Notes under the pieces: generated by a model
Told to the model about the DNA's origin: nothing
Databases searched by the model: none
The model's input: the letters and a program-made list of their open reading frames with translations, nothing else
Assembly: GCF_000202835.1 (NCBI RefSeq)
Contig: NC_015186.1
Span: 868,001 to 932,000, forward strand
DNA: 64,000 nt
Direction: 5' to 3'
DNA from: Acidiphilium multivorum AIU301
GTDB taxonomy: Bacteria; Pseudomonadota; Alphaproteobacteria; Acetobacterales; Acetobacteraceae
Made by a program: the position numbers and the translations under genes
Shown: in pieces, positions 55,283 through 63,795 of the stretch
Layout of the letters: each line of letters begins with the position of its first letter
How positions within the stretch are numbered: the first letter of the stretch is position 1

Positions 55283-56221
55283 CTATCCGCCGCCCAGCAG
55301 CCAGACCGCGAGATAGGTGGCGAGAAACCCCGCCGCCGGGCCGATCGCCCAGCCGCGCAGGATGCCGGCGATGGTCCGCGCCTGGATCGTCTGCCGCCCC
55401 CGCGCCAGCCCGGCGCCGGCCATCGCGCCGATCAGCGCCTGGTTCATCGAGGTGAAATCGCCGAACCCGACCGCCGCGAGCACCACGCAAGCCTGCGCCA
55501 GCTGCGCGGCCGTCGCCATCGTCCGGTCCATCCGCACCACGTCGAAGGCGACGCGTTCGAGCAGCGGCCGCCCCCAGGTCAGCACGCCGAGCGCGAGCCC
55601 CAGCCCGCCGAGCCCGCCGGCCAGCAGCGGGCCGGTCAGATGCACGGCGAGAAACACCGCCGTCGCGTTCGAAACGTCGTTCGCCCCCATCGCCAGCGAG
55701 GCCGCGGCGCCGACCGCCACCAGCCCCCGCGCCACCAGTTTCAGCCCGCCGCCCTCGCGCAGCGCCGGCACCAGGTCGAGCCCCCGCGTCAGCGCGTAGC
55801 CGAGCCCGCAGGCGATCGCCGGTGCGGCGACCCACAGCGCCGCGAGGCCCAAGACGGCATGCCAGTTCACCGCCAGCCCCAGCCGCGCGGCGGCGCCGAT
55901 CAGGCAGAACACCAGGATCTGGATGGTCGAGGTCGGAATCCGCAGCTGCGTGAAGATCGTGGTCAGCAGGAAGGCGACGCCGATCACCGCGGTCGCCGCC
56001 CCGGCGCCGAGCCCGCCGCCGACGATCCCGTGGCCGACATGGACCAGCACGCGATGGCTGAACAGCAGCGCGCCGACGAACGTCATCGCCGCCATCAGCG
56101 CCAGCGCCGGCCGCAGCCTGATGCTGCCGGTGGCATAGGGCATCCCCATGCAGGCGCCGGTATAATGCGCCCCCATGCTCCAGGCGAAGGCGAACGCGAC
56201 GAGGGGGAGAAGGATCATCAC
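55283..56221 (-). CDS. Inorganic phosphate transporter (PiT family)
   Basis: A 312-residue inner-membrane transporter with about eight to ten helices. The family signature GANDVSNATA is in the second repeat. The first repeat has a diverged sequence (MGAHYTGACMG) in place of GANDxAN. PiT proteins carry phosphate with a proton, often as a metal-phosphate complex, and also admit arsenate. It follows arsH by seven bases, so both are probably in one operon. Two adjacent ATG codons at 56221 and 56218 are possible starts. Confidence 0.88.
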   Translation of the reverse strand: MMILLPLVAFAFAWSMGAHYTGACMGMPYATGSIRLRPALALMAAMTFVGALLFSHRVLVHVGHGIVGGGLGAGAATAVIGVAFLLTTIFTQLRIPTSTIQILVFCLIGAAARLGLAVNWHAVLGLAALWVAAPAIACGLGYALTRGLDLVPALREGGGLKLVARGLVAVGAAASLAMGANDVSNATAVFLAVHLTGPLLAGGLGGLGLALGVLTWGRPLLERVAFDVVRMDRTMATAAQLAQACVVLAAVGFGDFTSMNQALIGAMAGAGLARGRQTIQARTIAGILRGWAIGPAAGFLATYLAVWLLGGG

Positions 56222-56228
56222 GCCGGAG

Positions 56229-56975
56229 CTACAGCCGGTCTGTCGCCACGCTCGCCAGCGCCTGCCGCCGCTCGCTGTAGCGGTCGACCAGGTACTCCGC
56301 GCGGTCGCGCAGCAGCCAGGTGAAGCGGACCAGCTCCTCCATCACGTCCACCAGCCGGTCGTAATAGGACGAGGGCAGCATCCGCCCGGCCTCGTCGAAC
56401 TGCTCGTAGGCCTTGGCGACACTCGACTGGTTGGGGATGGTGAACATCCGCATCCACCGCCCGAGCAGGCGCAGCGTGTTCACCGCGTTGAAACTCTGCG
56501 ATCCGCCGGAGACCTGCATCACCGCCAGCACCCGTCCCTGGGTCGGCCGCATCGCGCCGATCTCCAGCGGAATCCAGTCGATCTGGTTCTTCATCACCCC
56601 GGTGATGGCGCCGTGCATCTCCGGGCTGCACCAGACCTGCGCCTCCGACCACAGGGAAAGCTCCCGCAGCTCCTGCACCTTCGGATGGTCGGGCGAAACG
56701 CTCTGCGCCACCGGCAGGCCGCGCGGATCGAAGATGCGCGCCTCGGCGCCCATCAGCCCGAGCAGCCGCGCCGCCTCCTCGGTGAGGAACCGCGAATAGG
56801 AACGTTCGCGCAGCGAGCCGTAGAGCAGCAGCACCCGCGGCCGGTGCGTCGCCCGCGCGGCGGGCTCCAGCCGCGCGGGGTCGGGGGCGGCGAGCAGCCC
56901 GCGCTCGAGCGCGGGAAACGTCTCCGCGCCGCCCGTGGCCGCGCCGGCCGGATCATGGTCGATCGTCGAACTCAT
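56229..56975 (-). CDS. arsH: ArsH-type NADPH:FMN oxidoreductase
   Basis: A 248-residue flavodoxin-fold enzyme. The FMN loop is [14 protein letters not shown] at about residues 48-61, followed by the ArsH-typical FDPRGLP and [20 protein letters not shown]. ArsH reduces FMN with NADPH and oxidises trivalent organoarsenicals to less toxic pentavalent forms. The N terminus (about 40 residues) is Ala/Pro-rich and variable in the family. No arsR, arsB or arsC gene is in the window. It precedes the phosphate transporter gene. Confidence 0.92.
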   Translation of the reverse strand: MSSTIDHDPAGAATGGAETFPALERGLLAAPDPARLEPAARATHRPRVLLLYGSLRERSYSRFLTEEAARLLGLMGAEARIFDPRGLPVAQSVSPDHPKVQELRELSLWSEAQVWCSPEMHGAITGVMKNQIDWIPLEIGAMRPTQGRVLAVMQVSGGSQSFNAVNTLRLLGRWMRMFTIPNQSSVAKAYEQFDEAGRMLPSSYYDRLVDVMEELVRFTWLLRDRAEYLVDRYSERRQALASVATDRL

Positions 56976-57012
56976 TCCCGCTCTCCCTCCGGATGCGCGG
57001 GGTTATCCAACG

Positions 57013-57051
57013 CGGCGTCGCGGCCGGTCAAGCGGCCCGGCCGTCACGCCG
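57013..57051 (-). terminator. Hairpin at the end of the sugar-acid operon
   Basis: Two nested inverted repeats, CGGCGT/ACGCCG (outer) and CGGCCGG/CCGGCCG (inner), form a long GC hairpin overlapping the stop codon of the last permease gene, before arsH. It could end the transcript, although no T-run follows. Confidence 0.45.
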
Positions 57052-57997
57052 TCCGCCGGCTGGCCCCGGCGCCGGCGGCGAGCAGCACGGCGATGATCAC
57101 GCCGCCCTGCATCACGTCCTGCACCCCGCCGGCAAGGCCGGCGATCTGCATCGTCGTCACGATCAGCACCAGCAGCACCGAGCCGAGCAGCGTGCCCAGC
57201 GGCGTCGCGCTGCCGCCGAAGATCAGCGTGCCGCCGACGACGACGGCGCCGACCGATTCCAGCAGGTATGGCTTGCCCATGCCGAGAAAGGCGCCGCCGG
57301 CATGGGCCGAGAGCAGCGCGCCGTCGAGCGCGGCGAGCACCCCGCTGATCATGAACGCCGCGGTGGTGATCCGCCCCACCCGCGCCCCGGCCAGATCCGC
57401 GGCGACCGCGTTCTGGCCGACCGCCATCAGGCTGCGCCCGTAGCCGGTGCGATGAATGACGGCCGACGCCGCCCCGGCGAGCAGCACGGCCGCCACCAGG
57501 ATCAGCGGCACGCCGAGCACCCGCCCCGCCGCGACGAGGTGCAGCGCCGGGCTGACGCCGAAGGTGGTGAAGCCGCGATTGGTGATCAGCACCGCGGTAT
57601 CGAGCACGTAGCCGACCGCGAGCGTCGCGATGATCGCCGGGATGCGCACCCGCAGGATCAGGTACGCATTCACCGCGCCGACCGCGAGCCCGACCAGCAC
57701 GACGGCGGGCAGCGCCAGCGCCAGCCCGGCATCGGTGCCGCCGGAGAGGATCATGGTGACGAAGGCCGAGAGCGTGATCACGCTCGGCACCGACAGGTCG
57801 ATATTGCCCCCGCCGGTCGCGACCGCGAACATCTGCCCGAGCGCCACCACGGCGAGGAACGAGGCCGAGCTCGCCACCCCCGAGAGGTTCTGCAGGCTGA
57901 ACCGGCTCGTCGCGAGGTCGAGCGCGGCCCAGAGCACCAGCACGCCGATCGCCGCGAAGCTCCAGCGGTTGCGCCGCAGCCAGGGGAGCACCGTCAT
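57044..57997 (-). CDS. RbsC-like sugar ABC transporter permease
   Basis: A 317-residue membrane permease with about nine helices, of the ribose/xylose/fructose (BPD_transp_2) type. The segment GGGNIDLSVPSVITLSAF and the later loop GYGRSLMAVGQN are diagnostic, the latter being the ATPase-contact region. It pairs with the permease domain of the fused gene upstream to make the transmembrane dimer. GGAGG five bases before ATG 57997 fixes the start, which overlaps the preceding stop (ATGA). Confidence 0.92.
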   Translation of the reverse strand: MTVLPWLRRNRWSFAAIGVLVLWAALDLATSRFSLQNLSGVASSASFLAVVALGQMFAVATGGGNIDLSVPSVITLSAFVTMILSGGTDAGLALALPAVVLVGLAVGAVNAYLILRVRIPAIIATLAVGYVLDTAVLITNRGFTTFGVSPALHLVAAGRVLGVPLILVAAVLLAGAASAVIHRTGYGRSLMAVGQNAVAADLAGARVGRITTAAFMISGVLAALDGALLSAHAGGAFLGMGKPYLLESVGAVVVGGTLIFGGSATPLGTLLGSVLLVLIVTTMQIAGLAGGVQDVMQGGVIIAVLLAAGAGASRRTA

Positions 57998-60450
57998 GCC
58001 CGCCTCCATCGCAATATCTCGCGCGCCGCGAGGATCGCGATCAGCATCCCCCCCTGCACGGCGGCGTTGTAGTCGGTCGAGACGCCGAGGAACCCGAGCA
58101 GGCTGCCGATCAGCGACAGGCTCAGCGCGCCGCAGACCGCGCCGAGCGCCGTGATCTCGCCGCCGAGCAGCGAACAGCCGCCGATCACCGCCGCGGCGAT
58201 GCTGAGCAACGTGTACGATCCGCCGGCATTGATGTCGGACGAGGTGTTGATCGCCGTCATCGACAGCCCGGCCAGCACCGCGAACCCGCCGGCGATCGCG
58301 TAGCGCAGCATGGCGATCCGCGCCGCCGGCCAGCCGCTCTGCGCCATCGCGCGCGGATTGGCGCCGAAGCCGCGCAGCACCACGCCGATCCGCGACGCAT
58401 TCAGCGCCAGCCCGCCGAGCAGGGCGGCGACGATGAACACCACCGACGACGACACGCCCGCCGGGCTCCAGGCCGACGCGGCGGCGAGCCAGCCCGGCGC
58501 GCTGCCGCCCGGCGTCGGCTGCAGCGCGTAGCCGATCCCCGCCCAGATGAACGAGGCGCCGAGCGTGACGACGATCGCCGGCATCGCGCGGACCTGGATC
58601 AGCCAGCCGAGCAGCGCGTAGGCGCCGAGCAGCAGCAGCAGCGCCAGCGCGCCGGCCCAGGGTGCCCGCACCAGGATCGTGGCACTCAGCACGTTGGCGA
58701 GGCCGGCGCAGGCGCCGACGCCGAGATCGATCTCGCTGCCGCCGATCACGACCATCTGCGCCAGGGTGACCAGCACCAGCGGCACCGCCGCGCCCGACAG
58801 CAGGCCGATCCCGAACAGCGAGGCCACGCTGCGGTTCAGCGCGACGATGATCCCGAAGATCGCGGCCAGGATCAGCACCGGCGCGGCGGCGCTCCAGTCG
58901 CGCCGGAACCGCCGCTCGCCGCCGGCGGCCCGGCCGTCGCCGCCGATCTGCTCGGCGAAGGCGGTGGAGACGATCGCATCCTCCGAGATCCCGTCGCCCG
59001 CGAGCACCCGGCGGATCGCGCCGTCATGCAGCACGCAGACCCGGTCGCATTCGAGGAACTCGATCGTCTCGGAACTGTGCCAGACGATCAGCTTGCCCCG
59101 CGCCGCCGCATCGCGGATCAGGCGGTAGAACTCCCGCTTCACCGCGACGTCGACGCCGCGGGTCGGATCGTCGAGCAGGATGATGTCGGCTTCGGCCATC
59201 AGGGCGCGCGCCATCAGCACCTTCTGCTGGTTGCCGCCGGAGAGGTCGAGGATCGGCGCCCCGGCGCGGTCGGCCGGCAGGCGCACCGCCTCGAGCCAGC
59301 GCGCCGCCTCGGCGCGTTCGCCGGCCGGGCGCAGCCAGGCGGTAGCCGGCCCGGCGGCGATGCGCGCGATCGTCGCGTTGGCGACCGCGCTCCAGAGCGG
59401 AAACACGCCCTCGCCGCGCCGGTCGCCCGAGACGAACGCCGCCTTCGCGCCGCAGGTGATGCCGGCGATGCGGCGGCCGCGCGCGGCCCGGCGGATCGCG
59501 TGCAGCAGCTCCGGCTGCCCGCCGCCCTCGAGCCCGGCCAGCCCGACGATCTCGCCGGCGTGCAGGGTGAGGGTGGAGGTGCCGAACGGCGCGCCGATCG
59601 TGGCCAGCGCCGCCGCACTGGCGGCGGGGGCCGGCGGCCGCGCGGCGGACAGCGCCGCGGCGGCCTCGCCCGCCATCGCCTCGATCATCTGCGGCACGCC
59701 GATCGCGCCGGTTGCTTCATCGCGCACCAGCCGCCCGTTGCGCATGACGAGAACGCGCCGCGTCACCGCCGCGATCTCATGCAGCTTGTGGCTGATGAAG
59801 ATCACCGCGACCCCGCGCGCCGCAAGCCGGCCGATGAAGCGCTGCAGGTCGTCGCTGCGGCGGGAGTCGAGGGAAGAGGTCGGCTCGTCGAGGATCAGCA
59901 CCCCGAGGTCGGGGCTCGCCACCGCCCGCGCGATCTCGACCATCTGGCGCTGGGCGATCGGCAGCGTGCCGGCCCGCGCCCGCGGATCGATGCCGCTCGC
60001 CGGGAAGATGGCGTCGATATGCGCGCGCGCGAGGCGCTCGCAGGCGCGCCGCCAGGCCGGGCCGGACCCGCCGCTGCGCGGCTGCTCGACGAAGAAGTTC
60101 TCGGCCACGGTCAGGCTGCCGCAGAGCGAGAGTTCCTGGTGCACGATGCGGATGCCCGCCGCCCGCGCGCCGTGCGGCGTATAGCGCGCGAGCGCGATGC
60201 GCCGCCCGGCGATCGCGAGTTCCCCCGCATCGGGCTCGGTGACGCCGGCGAGAATTCGCATCAGCGTGCTTTTGCCCGCGCCGTTGGCGCCGATCAGCCC
60301 GACGACCTCGCCGGCGGCGATGCGGAACGAGACGTCCTCGTTCGCGAGGGTCGGCCCGTAGCGCTTGGTGATGCCGGCGAGGGCAAGCGCCTCGCCGGCG
60401 GCTCCGGACACATCCCGCCCGGGCGGGGACGCGGCGACGCCCACGGTCAT
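57994..60450 (-). CDS. Fused sugar ABC transporter ATPase-permease
   Basis: An 818-residue fusion. Residues about 20-240 are the first nucleotide-binding domain (Walker A GANGAGKST at 54-62, Walker B LILDEPTSSLD). Residues about 265-500 are the second, RbsA-like (degenerate Walker A GGGQPELL, signature LSGGNQQK, Walker B LLDDPTRGVD). Residues about 510-818 are an RbsC-like permease (GGSEIDLGVGACAGL). RbsA and RbsC are normally separate proteins. The second Walker B has Asp in place of the usual catalytic Glu. No frame break is seen at the join. With the separate permease and the binding protein it would import a sugar or sugar acid. Confidence 0.9.
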   Translation of the reverse strand: MTVGVAASPPGRDVSGAAGEALALAGITKRYGPTLANEDVSFRIAAGEVVGLIGANGAGKSTLMRILAGVTEPDAGELAIAGRRIALARYTPHGARAAGIRIVHQELSLCGSLTVAENFFVEQPRSGGSGPAWRRACERLARAHIDAIFPASGIDPRARAGTLPIAQRQMVEIARAVASPDLGVLILDEPTSSLDSRRSDDLQRFIGRLAARGVAVIFISHKLHEIAAVTRRVLVMRNGRLVRDEATGAIGVPQMIEAMAGEAAAALSAARPPAPAASAAALATIGAPFGTSTLTLHAGEIVGLAGLEGGGQPELLHAIRRAARGRRIAGITCGAKAAFVSGDRRGEGVFPLWSAVANATIARIAAGPATAWLRPAGERAEAARWLEAVRLPADRAGAPILDLSGGNQQKVLMARALMAEADIILLDDPTRGVDVAVKREFYRLIRDAAARGKLIVWHSSETIEFLECDRVCVLHDGAIRRVLAGDGISEDAIVSTAFAEQIGGDGRAAGGERRFRRDWSAAAPVLILAAIFGIIVALNRSVASLFGIGLLSGAAVPLVLVTLAQMVVIGGSEIDLGVGACAGLANVLSATILVRAPWAGALALLLLLGAYALLGWLIQVRAMPAIVVTLGASFIWAGIGYALQPTPGGSAPGWLAAASAWSPAGVSSSVVFIVAALLGGLALNASRIGVVLRGFGANPRAMAQSGWPAARIAMLRYAIAGGFAVLAGLSMTAINTSSDINAGGSYTLLSIAAAVIGGCSLLGGEITALGAVCGALSLSLIGSLLGFLGVSTDYNAAVQGGMLIAILAAREILRWRRA

Positions 60451-60465
60451 GCGGCGCGCCCCGGC

Positions 60466-61509
60466 CTAGGGCTTCTGGCTGAGCAGATGCGTCTTCACCC
60501 AGTCCCGCGAATAGCTCGGGCTGACGATCGTGCCGGGTTTCAAGTCGGCATACTGCGCGAGGTTCTTCTGCGTCACCGTCGCGACCGGCATGGTCATGAA
60601 TTTCGGCGCCTTCGCACCGCCGGCGATGTCGAGCGAGAGCCAGAACGCGGCGCCGCCGATGCCCGGCGTCGTGTTCATCGAGATCGTCTGGTAGCCGGTC
60701 TTCTTCGCCTGTTCGGCCCACCAGTGGATGAAATTGGCGCTGCCGCCGCCGGCGATGATCGGCGGGTGCCTGGCGTAGCTGCCGCCATACTGCTCGAACG
60801 CCTGGGCGATGCCGTAATCGTCGCCGCCGCCCTGGTCGAGCACGGCGTCGACATGCGGCAGGCTCGGCAGCACGTTGCTCACCGCCGCCTGCGCGACCGG
60901 GCCGGTCGCCTGGCCATAGACCGTCGCCACGACCTTGATCCCCGGATGCTGCTTCAGCACGCCCATCTGCGCCGTGTACATGTCATGGTCCGGCGCCGAG
61001 CCCTTCACGCCGCGGACGACGATGACATTGCCCTTGCCGTGCAGCTTGCGGACGATCCAGCGCGCCTGCGCGGCCTGGTAGCGCTTGAAGTCGAAGTCAA
61101 GCTTGTAGGCGCAGGGCGCGCTGACGATGGAATCGAAGGCGACGACCTTGATCCCGGCGGCGCAGGCCTTGGCGATGATGCCGTTCAGCGCGGTGTCGGA
61201 TGCGGCGTCGATCGCGATGACGTTGACATGGCGCAGGATCAGGTCGCTCACCTGCGACATCTGCTCGTTCACCGTGCCGTTGCCGTTGACGATGATGAAC
61301 TTCGAGATCTCGCCCTTCTTCCGCGCCTCGGTCGCGGCGGCGCGGAAGGCCTCGACCATCTGGTGGCGCCAGGTATTGCCATAATAGGCGTTGGACAGCG
61401 CGATGACCGGCCCCTTCGCCTGCGCCGCCGGCGCGGCGGCGAGGGTTGCCGCGGCGGCGAGGCCGAGCAGCGCGTATTTCAGTCCCGCAGGTTTCTGCAT
61501 CGTTTTCAT
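60466..61509 (-). CDS. Periplasmic sugar-binding protein (ABC transporter)
   Basis: A 347-residue periplasmic-binding protein of the RbsB-like family. The signal peptide (Lys-rich start, Ala-rich core) ends near AAQA, and the mature protein begins with VIALSNAYYGNTWRHQM. The ligand-binding cleft is formed by two Rossmann-like domains (segments VNVIAIDAASD, IKVVAFDS and DAVLDQGGGDDYGI). The start at 61509 has the strong ribosome site GGAGGACGTCC. Highly expressed binding protein is typical of such operons. The context suggests an apiose- or apionate-like substrate. Confidence 0.93.
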   Translation of the reverse strand: MKTMQKPAGLKYALLGLAAAATLAAAPAAQAKGPVIALSNAYYGNTWRHQMVEAFRAAATEARKKGEISKFIIVNGNGTVNEQMSQVSDLILRHVNVIAIDAASDTALNGIIAKACAAGIKVVAFDSIVSAPCAYKLDFDFKRYQAAQARWIVRKLHGKGNVIVVRGVKGSAPDHDMYTAQMGVLKQHPGIKVVATVYGQATGPVAQAAVSNVLPSLPHVDAVLDQGGGDDYGIAQAFEQYGGSYARHPPIIAGGGSANFIHWWAEQAKKTGYQTISMNTTPGIGGAAFWLSLDIAGGAKAPKFMTMPVATVTQKNLAQYADLKPGTIVSPSYSRDWVKTHLLSQKP

Positions 61510-61567
61510 GGACGTCCTCCTTCCTAAGGGCCGGCGGTTCCGCCGCCGGCGCTGCACGCTTGCGGTG

Positions 61568-62407
61568 CTATGGGTGGCAGATGGCGCGGACCGACCGCTT
61601 GACCTCCTCGGGCGAGAAGACGGTTTCGAGCCAGTTGTCGCGGAAGATCACCGGCCGCGCCTCGTCGATCGCCTTCAGCGCGCCGTCGGAAAACTTCCCT
61701 TCGGGGAAGATGCCGAAGGCGATGGCGAGTTCGATGGTGAGATGGCCGAGGATGAAGTCCTCGGCGGCCTGGCGCGGCACGCCGCGGCGCACGGCCTCGT
61801 CGGTCGCCTCGCGCAGGGCGAGGCTGAGCGTGGCGCCGACGGTTTCCGACAGCGCCGGCTCGAGGATCGCGATATGCTCGACGGTGCAGCGATGCGAGCG
61901 CATCACCGGCTTGTAGATCGTCCGCGCGATGGCCTCGCCGAGCGCGTAATGCTCTTCCGGCCCCTGCATCAGCGCGCAGACGATGTGCTGCCTGGCGTGG
62001 ACGCCGCCGAAGAAGTCGCGCTTCGCCGCGGGATCGGTCTCGTCGTTGAAGATCGGCGGGTGGCAGGGATGGGTGACGAAATAGCTGATGTCGGCGCGCT
62101 CCGGCAGTTCGCCGGCATGGGGGGCGGCGGCGTCGAGCATGATGACGATCGTGCCGGGGCGGAGGGTTGCGACGATCTCGTGCGCGATCCGGCCGATCAG
62201 CCGGTCGGGCACCGCCATCAGCACCACGTCGGCGCGGGCGAGCGCCTCGTCGCGCGTCACGCAATCGACGCCGACGGCCTCGCGCAGCCGGGCGCGCCCG
62301 TCCGCGGAGATCTCGACGTGATCGACGTCGTAGGCGGAGCCTTTCAGGTTGGCGGCGAGCCGGACCCCCATCTTGCCGCCGGCGCCGAGCAGGGCGATTC
62401 TCGTCAT
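61568..62407 (-). CDS. apnO: ApnO-like dehydrogenase (D-apionate oxidoisomerase-like)
   Basis: A 279-residue NAD(P)-dependent enzyme of the group with an N-terminal Rossmann fold (LGAGGKMG at about residues 7-14) and a phosphogluconate-dehydrogenase-like C-terminal domain. That group includes D-apionate oxidoisomerase, which turns D-apionate into 3-oxo-isoapionate. The segments MRSHRCTVEHIAILEPALSE (first twenty residues) and FILGHLTIELAIAFGIFPEG suit this family. The neighbouring DUF1537 kinase and RuBisCO-like protein strongly support the function. The start overlaps the kinase stop (ATGA). Confidence 0.82.
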   Translation of the reverse strand: MTRIALLGAGGKMGVRLAANLKGSAYDVDHVEISADGRARLREAVGVDCVTRDEALARADVVLMAVPDRLIGRIAHEIVATLRPGTIVIMLDAAAPHAGELPERADISYFVTHPCHPPIFNDETDPAAKRDFFGGVHARQHIVCALMQGPEEHYALGEAIARTIYKPVMRSHRCTVEHIAILEPALSETVGATLSLALREATDEAVRRGVPRQAAEDFILGHLTIELAIAFGIFPEGKFSDGALKAIDEARPVIFRDNWLETVFSPEEVKRSVRAICHP

Positions 62408-63795
62408 GCGTCTTGTCTCCTGATCTCGCCCGTCGCGGCATGACCGCCGCGCAGGACCGTTTGAAAGAAGTCGGGGCCGCCCATCTGGCCGCCCTTGAGC
62501 ACGATTTCCGCGAGGCCGCCGGCCCGCGCGCTGCCGTGCAGGCGGCAGAGCGGCGCGCCCGGCGCGAGCGGGGCGAGGGCGGTCAGCGCGCCGATGCCCA
62601 GCGCCTGCGCCGCGTGACCCGACGTATCGCCGCCCGCGATCACGCCGCGGGTGAGGCCCGATTGCGCGGCGAGGCGGCCGAGCAGCCGGCCGAGCCCGGC
62701 GCCGATCCGGGCATGGATGGTTTCGACGGGTTGGCCCGCCGCGGCGATGGCCGCACGGGTGCGGATGATGGCCGGATCGTCCGGCCCCTCGGCGGTGTGC
62801 AGCACGACGCTGCGCCCCTCGCGCAGGGCGGCGAGGCCGTCCCGCTCGGCGCGGTCGAGTTCCCGCGCCCAGAGGGCGGGGTCGGCGGCGGCGGCGGCAT
62901 CGACCGCGAAGGTAGTGAAGCCGTCGCGCCGCGCCTGCGCGATCTGCGCGGCGGTGACCGGCGCGCAGGAGGCGGAGACGACGGCGATGCGCTTGACCGG
63001 CGGGGCGGATGCGGGCTCGGCCTCCGGCGTCAGCAGGCCGATCCGCCGCCAGTGCGCGACGAGGGCGTATTCGACGCCCTGCGAGCCGATCGCGAAGAGG
63101 CGCTCGCCCCGATGCTCCCAGATCAGCCGGCCGGCTTCCGCGATCGTGGCCTCGTCGATGGCATCGAGCGAGACGATCCGCTCGCCGGCGTCGAGGCAGG
63201 CGGCCAGCGCCGCGTCGGCTCGTCCGCCTTGCAGGGCGACGAGGTCGACCAGCCCCATCGGCGCCGCGATCTGGCGGGCGAGGTGACGGCGGAGATCGGC
63301 CTCGTCCATCGGGGTGACGGGATGGCGGGACATGGTCGGGTGCCGGTCGAGCCGGTGGACCGCGCCGCCGGCGACGGCGAAAAGATTGCCGAAGGCCTGG
63401 TAGCGGCCGAGCGCGGGGGCGGCGACGAGCAGCGGGTGCCAGGCGCCGCCGAGGCGCGGGACGCCGAGTTCGATCGCCCGGCCGATCGAGCCGACCTGCG
63501 GCGCGGAGTCGAAGGTCGAGCAGACCTTGTAATGGGTGACCGGCGCGCCGATGCGGGCGAGGGTGTCGAAGATGCCGGGAAGGTTCGCGTCCATCCAGGC
63601 CGGCGTCTGCGAGCGGGCGATGCCGGCGATGCCGACGGCGCGGCAATCGGCGAAGCGGGCGAGGGCGGCCTCGTCGGGCGTTTCGAGGAACAGCACGGTG
63701 GGCACGCCAGCGAAGCCGAGCACCTCCATCACCGCCGACGAACCGGTATAATCGTCGCCGTAGAAGCCGATCAGCCTGTCGCCGCGCGGGGTCAG
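62404..63795 (-). CDS. oiaK: DUF1537 four-carbon acid sugar kinase (OiaK-like)
   Basis: A 463-residue kinase of the DUF1537 group that phosphorylates sugar acids such as 3-oxo-isoapionate. N-terminal sugar-binding segment RLIGFYGDDYTGSS, and C-terminal ATP-binding segment IAGGDTSGHAAQALGI are diagnostic. The start is unusual: no ATG, GTG or TTG lies in a good place. CTG at 63795 overlaps the preceding stop as CTGA and has GGAGGG just upstream. An in-frame ATG at 63879 would overlap the RuBisCO-like gene by 88 bases and add Arg/Gly-rich residues. In context it should make 3-oxo-isoapionate 4-phosphate. Confidence 0.85.
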   Translation of the reverse strand: MTPRGDRLIGFYGDDYTGSSAVMEVLGFAGVPTVLFLETPDEAALARFADCRAVGIAGIARSQTPAWMDANLPGIFDTLARIGAPVTHYKVCSTFDSAPQVGSIGRAIELGVPRLGGAWHPLLVAAPALGRYQAFGNLFAVAGGAVHRLDRHPTMSRHPVTPMDEADLRRHLARQIAAPMGLVDLVALQGGRADAALAACLDAGERIVSLDAIDEATIAEAGRLIWEHRGERLFAIGSQGVEYALVAHWRRIGLLTPEAEPASAPPVKRIAVVSASCAPVTAAQIAQARRDGFTTFAVDAAAAADPALWARELDRAERDGLAALREGRSVVLHTAEGPDDPAIIRTRAAIAAAGQPVETIHARIGAGLGRLLGRLAAQSGLTRGVIAGGDTSGHAAQALGIGALTALAPLAPGAPLCRLHGSARAGGLAEIVLKGGQMGGPDFFQTVLRGGHAATGEIRRQDA

